64,000 bases of DNA from Capnocytophaga bilenii (GCF_017565765.1 NZ_JAGDYP010000004.1:222606-286605); one strand, 5' to 3'. Shown: positions 25,762 to 34,965, counted from the first letter of the stretch. Notes: generated from the letters alone by a model not told the origin. Made by a program: numbers and translations.

Positions 25762-25792
25762 ATACTTTTTTTGACCTAAAAAAATATATCGT

Positions 25793-26050
25793 ATGGAAAA
25801 TTTAGATATTTTTAAACAGGTTGGTAAAAAAGTACAGAAAATCAGGACTTTAAAAGGTCTTTCACAAGTTGATTTAGTAGGTAAAATGGAAGGTAATATC
25901 GATACTACCAATATTTCACGTATTGAATCGGGACGTACAAACCCCACCCTACTCACACTCTACCGCCTCGCTCAGGCTTTAGAAGTACCCATTAGCGAAC
26001 TCGTTTCTTTTGACGATGCAAAGGTAGAACAAAACAAAATATCCTCGTGA
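25793..26050 (+). CDS. XRE-family HTH regulator
   Basis: The 85-residue protein carries a Cro/C1-type helix-turn-helix (VGKKVQKIRTLKGLSQVDLV through TNISRIESGRTNPTLLTLYR) and a short tail. No effector domain is present. It is divergent from the island's TPR gene and next to a perfect palindrome, so autoregulation and control of the island are likely. The 3' end of this gene (26009 to 26067 with flank) is duplicated at 27316-27374. Reduced size and monodomain structure resemble antitoxin-like or island regulators. Confidence 0.9.
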   Translation: MENLDIFKQVGKKVQKIRTLKGLSQVDLVGKMEGNIDTTNISRIESGRTNPTLLTLYRLAQALEVPISELVSFDDAKVEQNKISS

Positions 26051-26067
26051 GAGTTGCAAATTTGCAA
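26009..26067. repeat. 59-bp repeat including the XRE gene's 3' end, copy 1
   Basis: It matches 27316-27374 at 53 of 59 positions, in the same orientation, 1307 bp apart. It ends in the 14-bp palindrome TTGCAAATTTGCAA (26054-26067). Confidence 0.85.
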
Positions 26068-26071
26068 GTTA

Positions 26072-27295
26072 TTAAAACATAAACCCTATCTCTTCATCTA
26101 GCCTTTTAGCTTCTTCTTTACACCAAGGAATATACTTATAATTTTTATTCTCAGGATCTGAAATAATGCAATAGTTCTCTGCAATTTCAGGGTACATTAA
26201 GCTGTAAAATTTAGCTTTAATACGTGAAAGATGTGGGTAGATAGCCTTGCTATCTATATCTATTAAATCATCAATAGTTTTCATCATTTTGTCATAGTTA
26301 TTTTGGTTAGAAATCTCCAAATAGAGGTTTTTAATGTTTTCTTTATAAAGGTATAGATCATTAAGATTTATTCCATAAGAATTTTGACAAAAAAGAATGT
26401 AAATCACTTTCGTGAGATGGCTAAATTGTACCTCTATATTGTATTTTGGCAATAGAATGCGATAATCGGTTGTAACAACAACAGAGCTTAGCTCTTTTTG
26501 GTCTGTAATAGCTTGTTTTTTTAAAATCTGGTCTAATATAGGGAGTACTAAAAAAAGTTGCCCAGAAGCTTTTAGCTGTTCGAGGTTCTCAAGAATAATT
26601 TGTAAATGTTCTTTAGTAGATTCATCAAGTGTGTCTATATGTTTCTCAATATCGTCAGCAGAAGGATTTTTGTGAATTTCAAACCCTATAGGTGAAAAAG
26701 AAATTTCATTAGTATAATTGTCATAATTCTGTTTATTTGTTATTGCTTCATCTATTTTTTCAAGTAATTCAGAATGAATAGAAGTATATTCAATAATATA
26801 CTTAGGTTCTCCTCTTTCAACAAACACAAAACCAGTTCTGATATTCCCTTTATAATTAAGCATTTTAAGAAATACAGGAATGATATTTTGGTAGTTTAGT
26901 GGATACTTGGTATGAAATAACTGATTGGTTTCATTAAATTTTTCTAAGTTCAGAGTAGCTAACCAATCGGTAGGAGTACCAAAAGATAAAGGTTGATGAG
27001 TAATTATAGGGTAGAAATAAGAAAGCACCTCACTCAGCAGATCTGTAGAAAGGTATTCTGTTGTATCTAAAGTTACAAAAGTAAAGTTTTGGTATATTCT
27101 TTTGAGTTTTACTAACTTTTGTAATCGTTTTTGGTTGTTTTCTAAATCAAAATACACCAGATAGTTTCCTCCCAATAAAAAAGCTATCATATCCTTTAGA
27201 GGGGTATCTTCATAGTTAGTAGTTTCTATTTCTTCACAACACATATCTATGTTACGAAAAAAGTGAGGAAGTTTAAGTTTTTTAGTTGTTTCCAT
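26072..27295 (-). CDS. Hypothetical protein of a Bacteroidota-specific family
   Basis: The protein has 407 residues and no signal or membrane segment. The N-terminal half shows no known motif. The C-terminal half has STVVTTDYRIL-like text, LTKVIYILFCQNSYGINLND and KENIKNLYLEISNQ, then IYPHLSRIKAKFYSLM. I have seen this order (ILFLxHPEGI-type segment, helical spacer, RIKxKF) in unannotated Bacteroidota proteins, but I know no function. It converges on the XRE gene with 21 bp between. Its -7 box lies inside a duplicated fragment of the XRE gene. Confidence 0.72.
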   Translation of the reverse strand: METTKKLKLPHFFRNIDMCCEEIETTNYEDTPLKDMIAFLLGGNYLVYFDLENNQKRLQKLVKLKRIYQNFTFVTLDTTEYLSTDLLSEVLSYFYPIITHQPLSFGTPTDWLATLNLEKFNETNQLFHTKYPLNYQNIIPVFLKMLNYKGNIRTGFVFVERGEPKYIIEYTSIHSELLEKIDEAITNKQNYDNYTNEISFSPIGFEIHKNPSADDIEKHIDTLDESTKEHLQIILENLEQLKASGQLFLVLPILDQILKKQAITDQKELSSVVVTTDYRILLPKYNIEVQFSHLTKVIYILFCQNSYGINLNDLYLYKENIKNLYLEISNQNNYDKMMKTIDDLIDIDSKAIYPHLSRIKAKFYSLMYPEIAENYCIISDPENKNYKYIPWCKEEAKRLDEEIGFMF

Positions 27296-27312
27296 AGGTA
27301 CTAAGGTTTATT

Positions 27313-27357
27313 TCATTTGACAATGCAAAGGTAGAACAAAAAGGAATATCTTCGTGA
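27313..27357 (+). pseudogene. Remnant of a second XRE gene 3' end
   Basis: In the plus frame this reads SFDNAKVEQKGISS and stop, against SFDDAKVEQNKISS and stop in the intact XRE gene. Upstream similarity ends abruptly. It lies just upstream of the 407-aa gene, on the opposite strand. Confidence 0.75.
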
Positions 27358-27374
27358 GAATTGCAAATTTGCAA
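27316..27374. repeat. 59-bp repeat, copy 2
   Basis: Partner of 26009-26067, with six mismatches. It includes the remnant XRE end, a reverse-strand TACCTTTG and the palindrome TTGCAAATTTGCAA at 27361-27374. Confidence 0.85.
27326..27333 (-). promoter_or_regulatory. -7 box of the 407-aa gene, inside the XRE remnant
   Basis: Minus-strand TACCTTTG, 30 bp before the ATG. On the plus strand the same bases encode Ala-Lys-Val of the XRE remnant. Confidence 0.55.
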
Positions 27375-27414
27375 CTCTAACAAGTGCTGCAAAGATAACC
27401 TTTTTTCTCTAATA

Positions 27415-27455
27415 AACAAAAAAACTGCCCCAAACTATTCTGGGGCAGCTTTTTT
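27415..27455. terminator. Hairpin terminator, right copy of the identical 41-bp repeat
   Basis: It is identical to 18049-18089 and sits just past sdhB, whose minus-strand transcript it would end. It marks the right border of the accessory island. Confidence 0.88.
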
Positions 27456-27481
27456 TATTTGTTAATTTTTAAATTTGCTAA

Positions 27482-28234
27482 TTAACGAATACTCGCTTTG
27501 AGGTATTCTCTATTGAGGCGTGCTATATTTTCAAGCGAAATACCTTTAGGGCATTCTACTTCGCAGGCACCAGTGTTGGTACAGTTACCGAAACCTTCGT
27601 GTTCCATTTGGTTCACCATATTCAGTACGCGCTCAGTAGCCTCTACACGACCTTGAGGAAGGAGGGCAAATTGCGATACTTTAGCAGCTACAAACAGCAT
27701 AGCCGAAGAGTTTTTACAAGTAGCCACACAAGCCCCACAACCTATACAAGCCGCAGCGTCCATAGAGCGGTCGGCATCGCGTTTAGGAATAGGAATAGCA
27801 TTGGCATCTTGTGTATTACCCGAAGTGTTTACCGAGATATATCCCCCAGCTTGTTGTATGCGTTCAAAGGCACTTCTATCCACCATCAAGTCTTTGATTA
27901 CAGGGAAAGCTGTTGCACGCCAAGGCTCGATAGTAATAGTATCACCATCTTTAAACATACGCATATGCAACTGACAAGTAGTTACCCCACGGTCAGGACC
28001 GTGAGCTTCACCATTGATGAAGAGCGAACACATACCACAGATACCTTCGCGGCAATCGTGGTCAAAAGCCACAGGTTCTTCACCTTGTTCGATGAGTTGT
28101 TCATTGAGTACATCCAACATTTCCAAAAAAGACATATGGTCTGAAATGTTGGTTACTTTATAATCTACCATACGACCTTTCTCCTTAGAGTTTTTTTGTC
28201 GCCACACTCTTAGTGTTAGGTTCATTGTTGCCAT
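27482..28234 (-). CDS. sdhB: Succinate dehydrogenase / fumarate reductase iron-sulfur subunit
   Basis: The 250-residue subunit passes electrons between the flavin and the membrane quinone. The 2Fe-2S ligands are in CREGICGMC (Cys61, 66, 69) plus Cys87. The 4Fe-4S motif is [11 protein letters not shown], and the 3Fe-4S cluster uses [14 protein letters not shown]. It is the last gene of the three-gene C-A-B operon and is 6 bp from sdhA. The type-B layout suits a fumarate reductase or a bidirectional enzyme; direction is not readable from sequence. Confidence 0.96.
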   Translation of the reverse strand: MATMNLTLRVWRQKNSKEKGRMVDYKVTNISDHMSFLEMLDVLNEQLIEQGEEPVAFDHDCREGICGMCSLFINGEAHGPDRGVTTCQLHMRMFKDGDTITIEPWRATAFPVIKDLMVDRSAFERIQQAGGYISVNTSGNTQDANAIPIPKRDADRSMDAAACIGCGACVATCKNSSAMLFVAAKVSQFALLPQGRVEATERVLNMVNQMEHEGFGNCTNTGACEVECPKGISLENIARLNREYLKASIR

Positions 28235-28240
28235 ATCTTT

Positions 28241-30268
28241 CTATTTATAACTACGTTGTTTTAGTTCAATATCTTTAAATACAAGAGGTTCTTTATGCAT
28301 CACCTCCTCACTTGGGTTGTAAGTATTTACTACCTCTTTAGGGTTACCAGTATATTGCCAAGCTGCTACATAAGCATAGTTTTTGTCATCACGAAGCGCT
28401 TCGCCATCAGGAGTTTGGTATTCTTCACGGAAGTGTCCACCACACGATTCGTTGCGTTCCAAAGCATCCTTAGCAAATAGCTCACCAAGTTCAAGGAAGT
28501 CAGCCACACGTCCCGCTTTTTCAAGCTCTACGTTCATACCAGTAAGCTCACCAGGTACTTTTACGTTCTTCCAGAAGTCCTCACGTATTTCGCGTATTTC
28601 TTTGATAGCCTCTTTCAAGCCCTCAGCATTACGCGCCATACCCACTTTATCCCACATCACCTTACCAAGTTTCTTATGGTAATAATCTACCGAGTGCGTA
28701 CCCTTGTTATTGATAAAGTAAGCCAAGCGCTCCTTCACGATGCGTTCAGCCTCATCAAATTCAGGCGTATCAGTAGGTATTTTGCCAGTACGAATATCAG
28801 CAGCTAAGTAGTCACCAATAGTATAAGGCAATACAAAGTAACCATCAGCCAAACCTTGCATTAGTGCAGAAGCACCCAAGCGGTTCGCACCGTGGTCAGA
28901 GAAGTTAGCCTCACCAATAGCATAGCAACCAGGGATAGTAGTCATCAAGTTGTAATCTACCCAAATACCCCCCATAGTATAGTGGGTTGCAGGATAAATC
29001 ATCATTGGCGTTTTATATGGGTTTTCAGCTACAATCTTTTCATACATTTGGAAAAGGTTACCATATTTAGCCTCAACAATCTTTTCACCGCGTTTAGTAA
29101 CCTCTTCTTTAGTAGGTTCTACCCCGTGTATTTTACATTGTTCCTTACCATAACGCTCAATAGCCGAAGCAAAATCAAGGTACACAGCTTCACCTGTTTC
29201 ATTTACACCATAACCAGCATCGCAACGCTCTTTAGCAGCACGTGAAGCCACATCACGAGGCACAAGGTTACCAAAAGCAGGGTAGCGGCGTTCCAAGTAG
29301 TAATCGCGGTCTTCTTCAGGTATTTCAGTAGGTTTTTTGCGTTTTTCGCGTATTGCTATAGCATCCTCCATTTTCTTAGGAACCCAAATACGACCATCGT
29401 TACGTAGTGATTCCGACATCAAAGTCAGTTTAGATTGGTAGTCGCCTGAACGAGGAATACAAGTAGGGTGAATTTGAGTAAAGCAAGGGTTTGCAAAGTA
29501 AGCCCCTTTCTTGTGTATTTTCCAAGCTGCTGTAGCGTTAGAGCCCATCGCATTGGTTGAAAGGAAGTACACATTACCATAACCACCCGAAGCAATAACT
29601 ACAGCGTGAGCCGAGTGGCGTTCAATTTCACCTGTTACCAAGTTACGAGCAATGATACCACGCGCTTTACCGTCTACAATTACCACATCCAGCATTTCGT
29701 GACGATTGTACATATCAATCTTACCACGAGCTATTTGGCGGTTCATCGCTGCATAAGCCCCTAAAAGAAGCTGTTGCCCCGTTTGCCCTTTAGCGTAAAA
29801 AGTACGTGAAACTAGCACCCCACCAAAAGAACGGTTATCAAGTAGCCCACCATAATCACGCGCAAAAGGAACCCCTTGAGCCACACATTGGTCAATGATG
29901 TTACCCGATACTTCAGCAAGGCGATACACATTAGCCTCACGAGCACGATAGTCGCCCCCTTTTACAGTATCGTAAAATAAGCGATAGTTAGAGTCACCAT
30001 CACCCATATAGTTCTTAGCAGCGTTGATACCCCCTTGTGCAGCAATTGAGTGCGCACGGCGTGGAGAATCCTGATAAGCAAAAGCCTTTACATTATAGCC
30101 CAATTCAGCAAGGGTAGCCGCAGCCGAACCACCAGCCAAACCAGTACCCACCACAATCACATCAATATTACGCTTGTTAGCAGGGTTCACAAGGTTGATA
30201 TGGTCTTTATATTTTGTCCATTTGTCCGCTATAGGACCTTCAGGAATTTTAGAATCTAATGTACTCAT
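28241..30268 (-). CDS. sdhA: Succinate dehydrogenase / fumarate reductase flavoprotein subunit
   Basis: The 675-residue flavoprotein interconverts succinate and fumarate. An FAD-binding [17 protein letters not shown] is at about residues 41-57 and the covalent flavin His is in [10 protein letters not shown] (His73). Substrate residues lie in [10 protein letters not shown] and [10 protein letters not shown]. The long C-terminal helical domain with [10 protein letters not shown] is usual. It sits between sdhC and sdhB with gaps of 5 and 6 bp. Confidence 0.97.
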   Translation of the reverse strand: MSTLDSKIPEGPIADKWTKYKDHINLVNPANKRNIDVIVVGTGLAGGSAAATLAELGYNVKAFAYQDSPRRAHSIAAQGGINAAKNYMGDGDSNYRLFYDTVKGGDYRAREANVYRLAEVSGNIIDQCVAQGVPFARDYGGLLDNRSFGGVLVSRTFYAKGQTGQQLLLGAYAAMNRQIARGKIDMYNRHEMLDVVIVDGKARGIIARNLVTGEIERHSAHAVVIASGGYGNVYFLSTNAMGSNATAAWKIHKKGAYFANPCFTQIHPTCIPRSGDYQSKLTLMSESLRNDGRIWVPKKMEDAIAIREKRKKPTEIPEEDRDYYLERRYPAFGNLVPRDVASRAAKERCDAGYGVNETGEAVYLDFASAIERYGKEQCKIHGVEPTKEEVTKRGEKIVEAKYGNLFQMYEKIVAENPYKTPMMIYPATHYTMGGIWVDYNLMTTIPGCYAIGEANFSDHGANRLGASALMQGLADGYFVLPYTIGDYLAADIRTGKIPTDTPEFDEAERIVKERLAYFINNKGTHSVDYYHKKLGKVMWDKVGMARNAEGLKEAIKEIREIREDFWKNVKVPGELTGMNVELEKAGRVADFLELGELFAKDALERNESCGGHFREEYQTPDGEALRDDKNYAYVAAWQYTGNPKEVVNTYNPSEEVMHKEPLVFKDIELKQRSYK

Positions 30269-30273
30269 AAATA

Positions 30274-30951
30274 TTAAGCATTTAATAAGTGTTTAAAATA
30301 ATGGAAGAGAGCTACGAAAATAAAGCCCCCACAGATAATGTAAGAATACCAATTACCCACTTGGCTAATAAGTTTCTTGCGAGCATCGTCTTTCCACCCC
30401 ATTGATTGAAAAGCCGACTGAAAGCCGTGTAGCAAGTGCAAGCACAAAAACACAAAGCAAAGCACATACAAGCCTACACGAATAGGGTTCTCAAATTTCT
30501 CTACCAACTCGCCATAGTAGCGCTCTGGGTTCGGAGCCAATTGCTCAATGTATTTATAGTTCATTTCGCCTACCCAAAAATCCCACAAGTGAAGTGCTAA
30601 AAAGAGGAGTACCAGCATTCCTGTGATAATCATATTGCGCGACATCCAAGAAGAGTTCGCCGCTCCGTTATAACTATAATAAGGCTCACTGCCTCGTGCT
30701 CTTTTGTTTTGAAGTTCCAAAACAAACCCCATCACAAAGTGAAAAATTACCCCAGCAAGCAATACAGGCTGCATAGCAAACTGTATGAGTGGGTTTGTAC
30801 CCATAAAATGCGAGAGCACATTAAAGGTACTCGGACTTAGTACCGACATAAAATTGACGGCTAAGTGTATCACCAAAAAGATGATAAGAAAGAGTGCCGA
30901 GAGCGCCATCGTCATCTTTCGTGCTACAGATGTTTTAAATAATCCTGCCAT
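30274..30951 (-). CDS. sdhC: Succinate dehydrogenase / fumarate reductase cytochrome b subunit
   Basis: The 225-residue membrane subunit has five hydrophobic segments with conserved His residues in [25 protein letters not shown] and [12 protein letters not shown], matching the di-haem, type-B single-subunit anchor of Bacteroidota and epsilon-proteobacteria. It heads the operon and has a good promoter upstream. Confidence 0.94.
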   Translation of the reverse strand: MAGLFKTSVARKMTMALSALFLIIFLVIHLAVNFMSVLSPSTFNVLSHFMGTNPLIQFAMQPVLLAGVIFHFVMGFVLELQNKRARGSEPYYSYNGAANSSWMSRNMIITGMLVLLFLALHLWDFWVGEMNYKYIEQLAPNPERYYGELVEKFENPIRVGLYVLCFVFLCLHLLHGFQSAFQSMGWKDDARKKLISQVGNWYSYIICGGFIFVALFHYFKHLLNA

Positions 30952-30998
30952 TCGTTCTATAGTTTTATATAATAGTATATTACGTTAAATTTTCGTTA

Positions 30999-31029
30999 CA
31001 AATGTACGACAATATTTTTATTTGTACAA
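30999..31029 (-). promoter_or_regulatory. Promoter of the sdhCAB operon
   Basis: Reading the minus strand, TTG at 31029-31027 and TACATTTG at 31006-30999 are 20 bp apart, 48 bp before the sdhC ATG. Confidence 0.7.
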
Positions 31030-31238
31030 TAAAAAAAGTGTATAAAACCTTAATTTATATTCGGTTTAAAAAAGAACACATAAGATTACGAACTGATATT
31101 GAGTATATAAAGGTTAAGAAAAACTTAACAGTTGTAGCCTTTTATTTTAGTCTTTTACAATCATTTTAGGATTAGTTATACCCCCCAATTCAAAATTCAG
31201 AATTCAAAATTCATAATTGTTTCCCACCGAACCTTGAG

Positions 31239-31392
31239 CGATAGATAAGCGATAGGTAAGGGATAGGTAAGGGATAGGTAAGGGATATGTAAGGGATAGG
31301 TAAGGGATAGGTAAGGGATATGTAAGGGATAGGTAAGGGATATGTAAGGGATATGTAAGGGATAGGTAAGGGATAGGTAAGGGATAGATAAG
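31239..31392. repeat. 11-bp minisatellite, 14 units
   Basis: Fourteen contiguous 11-bp units, mostly GGATAGGTAAG with GGATATGTAAG variants and CGATAGATAAG-like ends. It continues as AGCGAAGGATA-like units to about 31490. The same unit family occurs at 45330 and 57701. Confidence 0.95.
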
Positions 31393-31396
31393 CGAA

Positions 31397-31438
31397 GGAA
31401 AGTCGGCGAGCTGGCACAGCCGAGTATGTGACGAAGGA
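31397..31438. repeat. REP-like hairpin embedded in the minisatellite, copy 1
   Basis: AGTCGGC and GCCGAGT flank an inner GCTGG...CAGC, so the sequence can fold on itself. Copies 2 and 3 are at 45345 and 45406. Confidence 0.75.
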
Positions 31439-31680
31439 TAAGCGAAAGATAAGCGAAGAATAAACGAAAGATAAGCGAAGAATAAAGCTTTTTTACACAT
31501 ATAGCACGTTTTTCAAATTTAAACAACAATAAATTAAGAAGAAAATCTAAAAAAATCATACTGTTAAAATAAACGTAAAAGGCTGTATTATAAGATGTTA
31601 ATACAATTTATGCAAAAAATTCAATCTTAAAATAATGTTAATTTTTTAGGATATATTACTTTTTTTAAAATATTTTATAT

Positions 31681-31688
31681 TAACTTTG
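31681..31688 (+). promoter_or_regulatory. -7 box next to the histidine kinase start
   Basis: TAACTTTG ends four bases before the GTG start at 31693. Its first three bases also form an in-frame stop that rules out a longer protein. Confidence 0.55.
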
Positions 31689-31692
31689 CCGT

Positions 31693-33291
31693 GTGAATAA
31701 ACGATTATACATAGTAGTCATTGTACTTACCACCCTTTCACTGATAGGTATCGTAGTAATACAAGGTTATTGGATAAAATCGGCAATAGATAATAAAGAA
31801 GATACTTTTACATATTCTATTCAGCAGGTACTCAGTGTAGCAGCTAAAGAAATTGAGCAAAATGAAATAGATAAATATGTAACTAAAATTATGAACTTGC
31901 GCGAAAACGCCCTTCCTGCCACGAAGGAAAACCATTTGCGTGAGTTTATTTACGTTCAAGAAAATAAAGATAATAAAGAAACTTTTATCTATAAGCACGG
32001 CGTTCTCGAGGAAGATTATTACTTCCCACCCAACAATCAAACAGCAGCTCATCTTGGAGTACATTCCCTTTCCGACACCATAGCTATAAAAAGGTATACA
32101 CGCCAAGAAAACCTGCAACGACTTAAAGATAAAACCGCTGATAACCAATCTCATAGCAATTTAGTAACCGACTATGAGAAACTCAGCAAACTATCCGATA
32201 TAGAACGCTTAATGATAGAAGAATCATTCAAAAGTATTATTCGCAAAAAATCTATTAACGACCGCGTAAATACCGATGATATAACACGATTACTGAAAAA
32301 TTTGTTGAATAAAAGGGGGCTAAACCTGCACTTTGAGTGTGCCATTTATAACAAAAATGTACTCTCAAAAGTGCACAGCCGTTATTTTGAACCCAACGAA
32401 ACAAAAGAATACCGAACAGTACTATTCGGTGGCAATAGCTCAGACGACTCACTATACGAGCTGGCTGTGATATTCCCCGAACGAGAACGTTTCGTCCTCT
32501 CATCAGTAATCAGTATAGCCACACTATCAATGGTTTTTACACTAATGGTGATAGGCGTTTTTATTGTTACAATACACCAACTCATAACCCAAAGGCGTAT
32601 TTCCGAAATAAAAACCGACTTTATAAATAATATGACACACGAGTTCAAAACTCCCATTGCAACAATGAGCTTAGTACTCGATAGTCTTAAAACAATCGGA
32701 AGCAACAATAATAACCCCGAAAAAATACTGCACTACGTAGAAATTCTCAAACAAGAAAACAAACGTATGCTAGCTCAAGTAGAAAATATATTGCAAATCT
32801 CAAAACTTGAAAAAGGAAGTATGCAATTAGAACGCGAACCTATGGATGTGCACGAAGTCATTATCACAGCCATAAGTCACGTACAAACAATACTCAACGA
32901 ACGACAAGGACAAATACACGTACACTTTCTAGCAAGCAATGGCGATATTTCAGCCAACGAATCACACTTAGTGAACGTATTTGTGAATATTATTGAAAAT
33001 GCAATTAAATACTCCCCCGAGCAGCCCGAAATAGATATTTATACCGAAAATATCAAAAATAAAGTACTCATCCGAGTTAAAGATAAAGGACAAGGAATGA
33101 GCAAACAGGCAGCAAAACATATCTTTGATAAATTCTATCGCGAGCATACCGGCGATTTACACAACGTCAAAGGACACGGGCTTGGGCTTGCCTATGTCAA
33201 AACAATAGTTGAGTACCATCAAGGTACTATAACTGTAGAAAGTGAGAAAGATAAGGGTAGCACATTTTTTATTAAGCTACCCACCATATAA
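31693..33291 (+). CDS. Sensor histidine kinase
   Basis: The 532-residue kinase has a membrane segment near residues 6-26, a periplasmic sensor region of about 240 residues with no recognised fold, and a second segment near 270-297. There is no HAMP. The DHp helix carries His316 in MTHEFKTPIAT, and the ATPase domain has VNIIENAIKYSP (N box), DKGQGMS (G1) and GHGLGLAYVK (G2). The start must be the GTG at 31693, because an in-frame TAA lies 12 bp upstream and later Met codons would remove the first membrane segment. A response regulator follows. Confidence 0.93.
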   Translation: MNKRLYIVVIVLTTLSLIGIVVIQGYWIKSAIDNKEDTFTYSIQQVLSVAAKEIEQNEIDKYVTKIMNLRENALPATKENHLREFIYVQENKDNKETFIYKHGVLEEDYYFPPNNQTAAHLGVHSLSDTIAIKRYTRQENLQRLKDKTADNQSHSNLVTDYEKLSKLSDIERLMIEESFKSIIRKKSINDRVNTDDITRLLKNLLNKRGLNLHFECAIYNKNVLSKVHSRYFEPNETKEYRTVLFGGNSSDDSLYELAVIFPERERFVLSSVISIATLSMVFTLMVIGVFIVTIHQLITQRRISEIKTDFINNMTHEFKTPIATMSLVLDSLKTIGSNNNNPEKILHYVEILKQENKRMLAQVENILQISKLEKGSMQLEREPMDVHEVIITAISHVQTILNERQGQIHVHFLASNGDISANESHLVNVFVNIIENAIKYSPEQPEIDIYTENIKNKVLIRVKDKGQGMSKQAAKHIFDKFYREHTGDLHNVKGHGLGLAYVKTIVEYHQGTITVESEKDKGSTFFIKLPTI

Positions 33292-33333
33292 GAACCTAAA
33301 TATTAATTGTTAATTCTTAATTCATTTGTAACT

Positions 33334-34083
33334 ATGAATGGAAACTATTATGCTCCAAAAACACCAGCTGAAAGCAAACGCATTCTATTGGTAGAAGACG
33401 ATCCTAATTTTGGTACAGTACTAAAAGACTACTTGCTGATGAGTGGTTTTGATGTAGCACTGGCAAAAAATGGAATGGAAGGATACGAAAAATTCAAAAA
33501 AGAAACCTTCGACCTATGCATTTTAGACGTAATGATGCCTTATAAAGACGGCTTTACGTTAGCCCGAGAAATACGCGAAAAAAATGAGAAAATACCTATT
33601 ATTTTTCTCACAGCCCGCACTATGCGCGAAGATGTGATAAAAGGATATCGTTCTGGTGGAGACGACTACCTGAACAAACCCTTCGACTCCGAAATCTTGT
33701 TGATGAAAATACGCTCGATGCTACAACGAAAAACCATCGAAACAATGATTGACAACAACAAATTTGAGTTTGAAATAGGTAAATTCTTCTTGAATACTAA
33801 ACTGCGTATTCTCAAATACAAAGACGAAGAACCCGTAAAGCTATCTCCTAAGGAAAACGAATTATTACGACTTTTAGCACTACACACCGATGACTTTATG
33901 TCACGCGAGTTAGCACTTTCTAAAATCTGGAAAGATGATAACTATTTTACTTCGCGCAGTATGGACGTGTATATTGCTAAATTGAGAAAACTACTCAAAA
34001 AAGATAGTAAAGTAGAGATTTTAAACATTCACGGCGAAGGATTTAGATTGGTAGCCAACAAAGATACAGATAGCTTTGTATAG
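33334..34083 (+). CDS. OmpR-family response regulator
   Basis: The 249-residue protein has a receiver domain with the phosphorylated Asp65 in CILDVMMPYKDG, the acidic pair in VEDD, LTAR and Lys in NKPFD. A winged-helix DNA-binding domain follows (KLSPKENELLRLLALH to GEGFRLV). The ATG at 33334 is preferred to a TTG at 33307 that adds nine residues. It is 42 bp downstream of the histidine kinase and is its probable partner. The targets are unknown. Confidence 0.95.
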   Translation: MNGNYYAPKTPAESKRILLVEDDPNFGTVLKDYLLMSGFDVALAKNGMEGYEKFKKETFDLCILDVMMPYKDGFTLAREIREKNEKIPIIFLTARTMREDVIKGYRSGGDDYLNKPFDSEILLMKIRSMLQRKTIETMIDNNKFEFEIGKFFLNTKLRILKYKDEEPVKLSPKENELLRLLALHTDDFMSRELALSKIWKDDNYFTSRSMDVYIAKLRKLLKKDSKVEILNIHGEGFRLVANKDTDSFV

Positions 34084-34102
34084 CTTTTTTTGTAAAAAAA
34101 CT

Positions 34103-34132
34103 TTGGTAGGTAAAAAAAAAGTATTAATTTTG
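34103..34132 (+). promoter_or_regulatory. Promoter of the yceD-rpmF pair
   Basis: TTG (34103-34105) and TAATTTTG (34125-34132) are 19 bp apart, with a 65-bp spacing to the yceD-like ATG. Confidence 0.65.
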
Positions 34133-34197
34133 CCGCTTGAAAACAATTCAGGTTGTTCAGAGAAGAGAGTTTAAAGCTCCTTCTCACATCATAAGCT

Positions 34198-34734
34198 ATG
34201 AAAAAATTAAAAGAATACGATATTTCTTTTGTTGGCTTAAAGCAAGGTGAGCACCAATTTGAGTACAACATCAACAAAGATTTTTTACAACTCTTTAGTT
34301 TTGATGAAGTGAATGATATCAACCAAAAGGTTACCATTCTTTTAAGTAAAAAGAGTACCTTTATGGAGTTGCACTTCAAAAATGAAGGCACTGTAAATGT
34401 AAATTGTGATGTATCAAGCGAGCCCTTCAACCTTGCAGTGCAGGGAGAATTATTATTGGTAGTAAAATTTGGCGATGCCTATAACGATGACGATGGTGAA
34501 TTACTAATACTGCCTCACGGGGAGCATTTGCTAAATGTAGCACAATATATTTACGAGCTTATAGTCTTATCAATACCAGCTAAAAGAGTACACCCCGATG
34601 TACTTAATGGCACGATGCAATCGGAGGTATTAGAACGACTTAAAGCACTCGCCCCTTATGCTGAAGCTGAAGAAGAAAATAATGCAATAGATCCGCGCTG
34701 GGAAAGTTTAAAGAATTTAATAACAGATAAATAA
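34198..34734 (+). CDS. yceD: DUF177 / YceD-family protein
   Basis: The 178-residue protein belongs to the family encoded next to rpmF in nearly all bacteria and linked to 23S rRNA accumulation and ribosome assembly. Visible features are the N-terminal YDISFVGLKQGEHQF, the central NVNCDVSSEPFNL (the CxRC site has become NCDV here, a common drift in Bacteroidota), and ELIVLSIPAKRVHPD. It lies 9 bp before rpmF and shares its promoter. Confidence 0.9.
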   Translation: MKKLKEYDISFVGLKQGEHQFEYNINKDFLQLFSFDEVNDINQKVTILLSKKSTFMELHFKNEGTVNVNCDVSSEPFNLAVQGELLLVVKFGDAYNDDDGELLILPHGEHLLNVAQYIYELIVLSIPAKRVHPDVLNGTMQSEVLERLKALAPYAEAEEENNAIDPRWESLKNLITDK

Positions 34735-34743
34735 AATTAAGTA

Positions 34744-34941
34744 ATGGCACATCCTAAACGAAGACAGTCAAAAACAAGAAGAGATAAAAGAAGAACACAC
34801 GATGTAGCGGTAGTTCCTCAAATAGCAAAAGACCCTGTAACAGGTGAAAATCACTTGTACCACCGAGCACATTGGTATGAAGGTAAGTTATATTACCGAG
34901 GTCAAGTACTTATTGATAACACAGCTGAAGCTGCTGAATAG
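34744..34941 (+). CDS. rpmF: 50S ribosomal protein L32
   Basis: The 65-residue protein opens [19 protein letters not shown], the canonical L32 start. The C-terminal half lacks the four zinc cysteines, so it is the cysteine-free form. It sits 9 bp after yceD, ahead of a strong terminator. Confidence 0.97.
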   Translation: MAHPKRRQSKTRRDKRRTHDVAVVPQIAKDPVTGENHLYHRAHWYEGKLYYRGQVLIDNTAEAAE

Positions 34942-34965
34942 TTTTTCAAGATTTTAATTTGGTTA

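Larger units (their letters stand above)
25686..25783. repeat. 98-bp duplicated control block, copy B
   Basis: This block lies between the divergent TPR gene and XRE gene and contains the perfect palindrome at 25729-25742 and a minus-strand TAATTTTG at 25754-25761. The four differences from copy A include both symmetric palindrome positions. Confidence 0.9.
30952..31692. other. 741-bp intergenic region with promoters and an 11-bp tandem array
   Basis: No gene is visible. It holds the sdh promoter, a small hairpin GTTAAGAAAAACTTAAC near 31107, and AATTCAAAATTCATAATT words. The 31239-31392 tandem array and a REP-like hairpin follow, then an AT-rich stretch with the histidine kinase -7 box. Open frames here are artefacts of the 11-bp period. 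Confidence 0.75.

Noticed and set aside
26020-26027. Minus-strand TACCTTTG inside the intact XRE gene
   Set aside because: It has no sensible downstream gene on that strand before the divergent TPR locus; it is listed only as the ancestor of the copied box at 27326.
31239-31392. The tandem array as a CRISPR
   Set aside because: Units are contiguous 11-mers with no unique spacers and no cas genes.
31197-31559. Long open frames with Tyr-Leu-Ser-Leu-Thr-Tyr-Pro-Leu repeats on the minus strand
   Set aside because: They arise from the 11-bp tandem array, which has no stop in any frame; three frames give similar text and none has a sensible start or domain.
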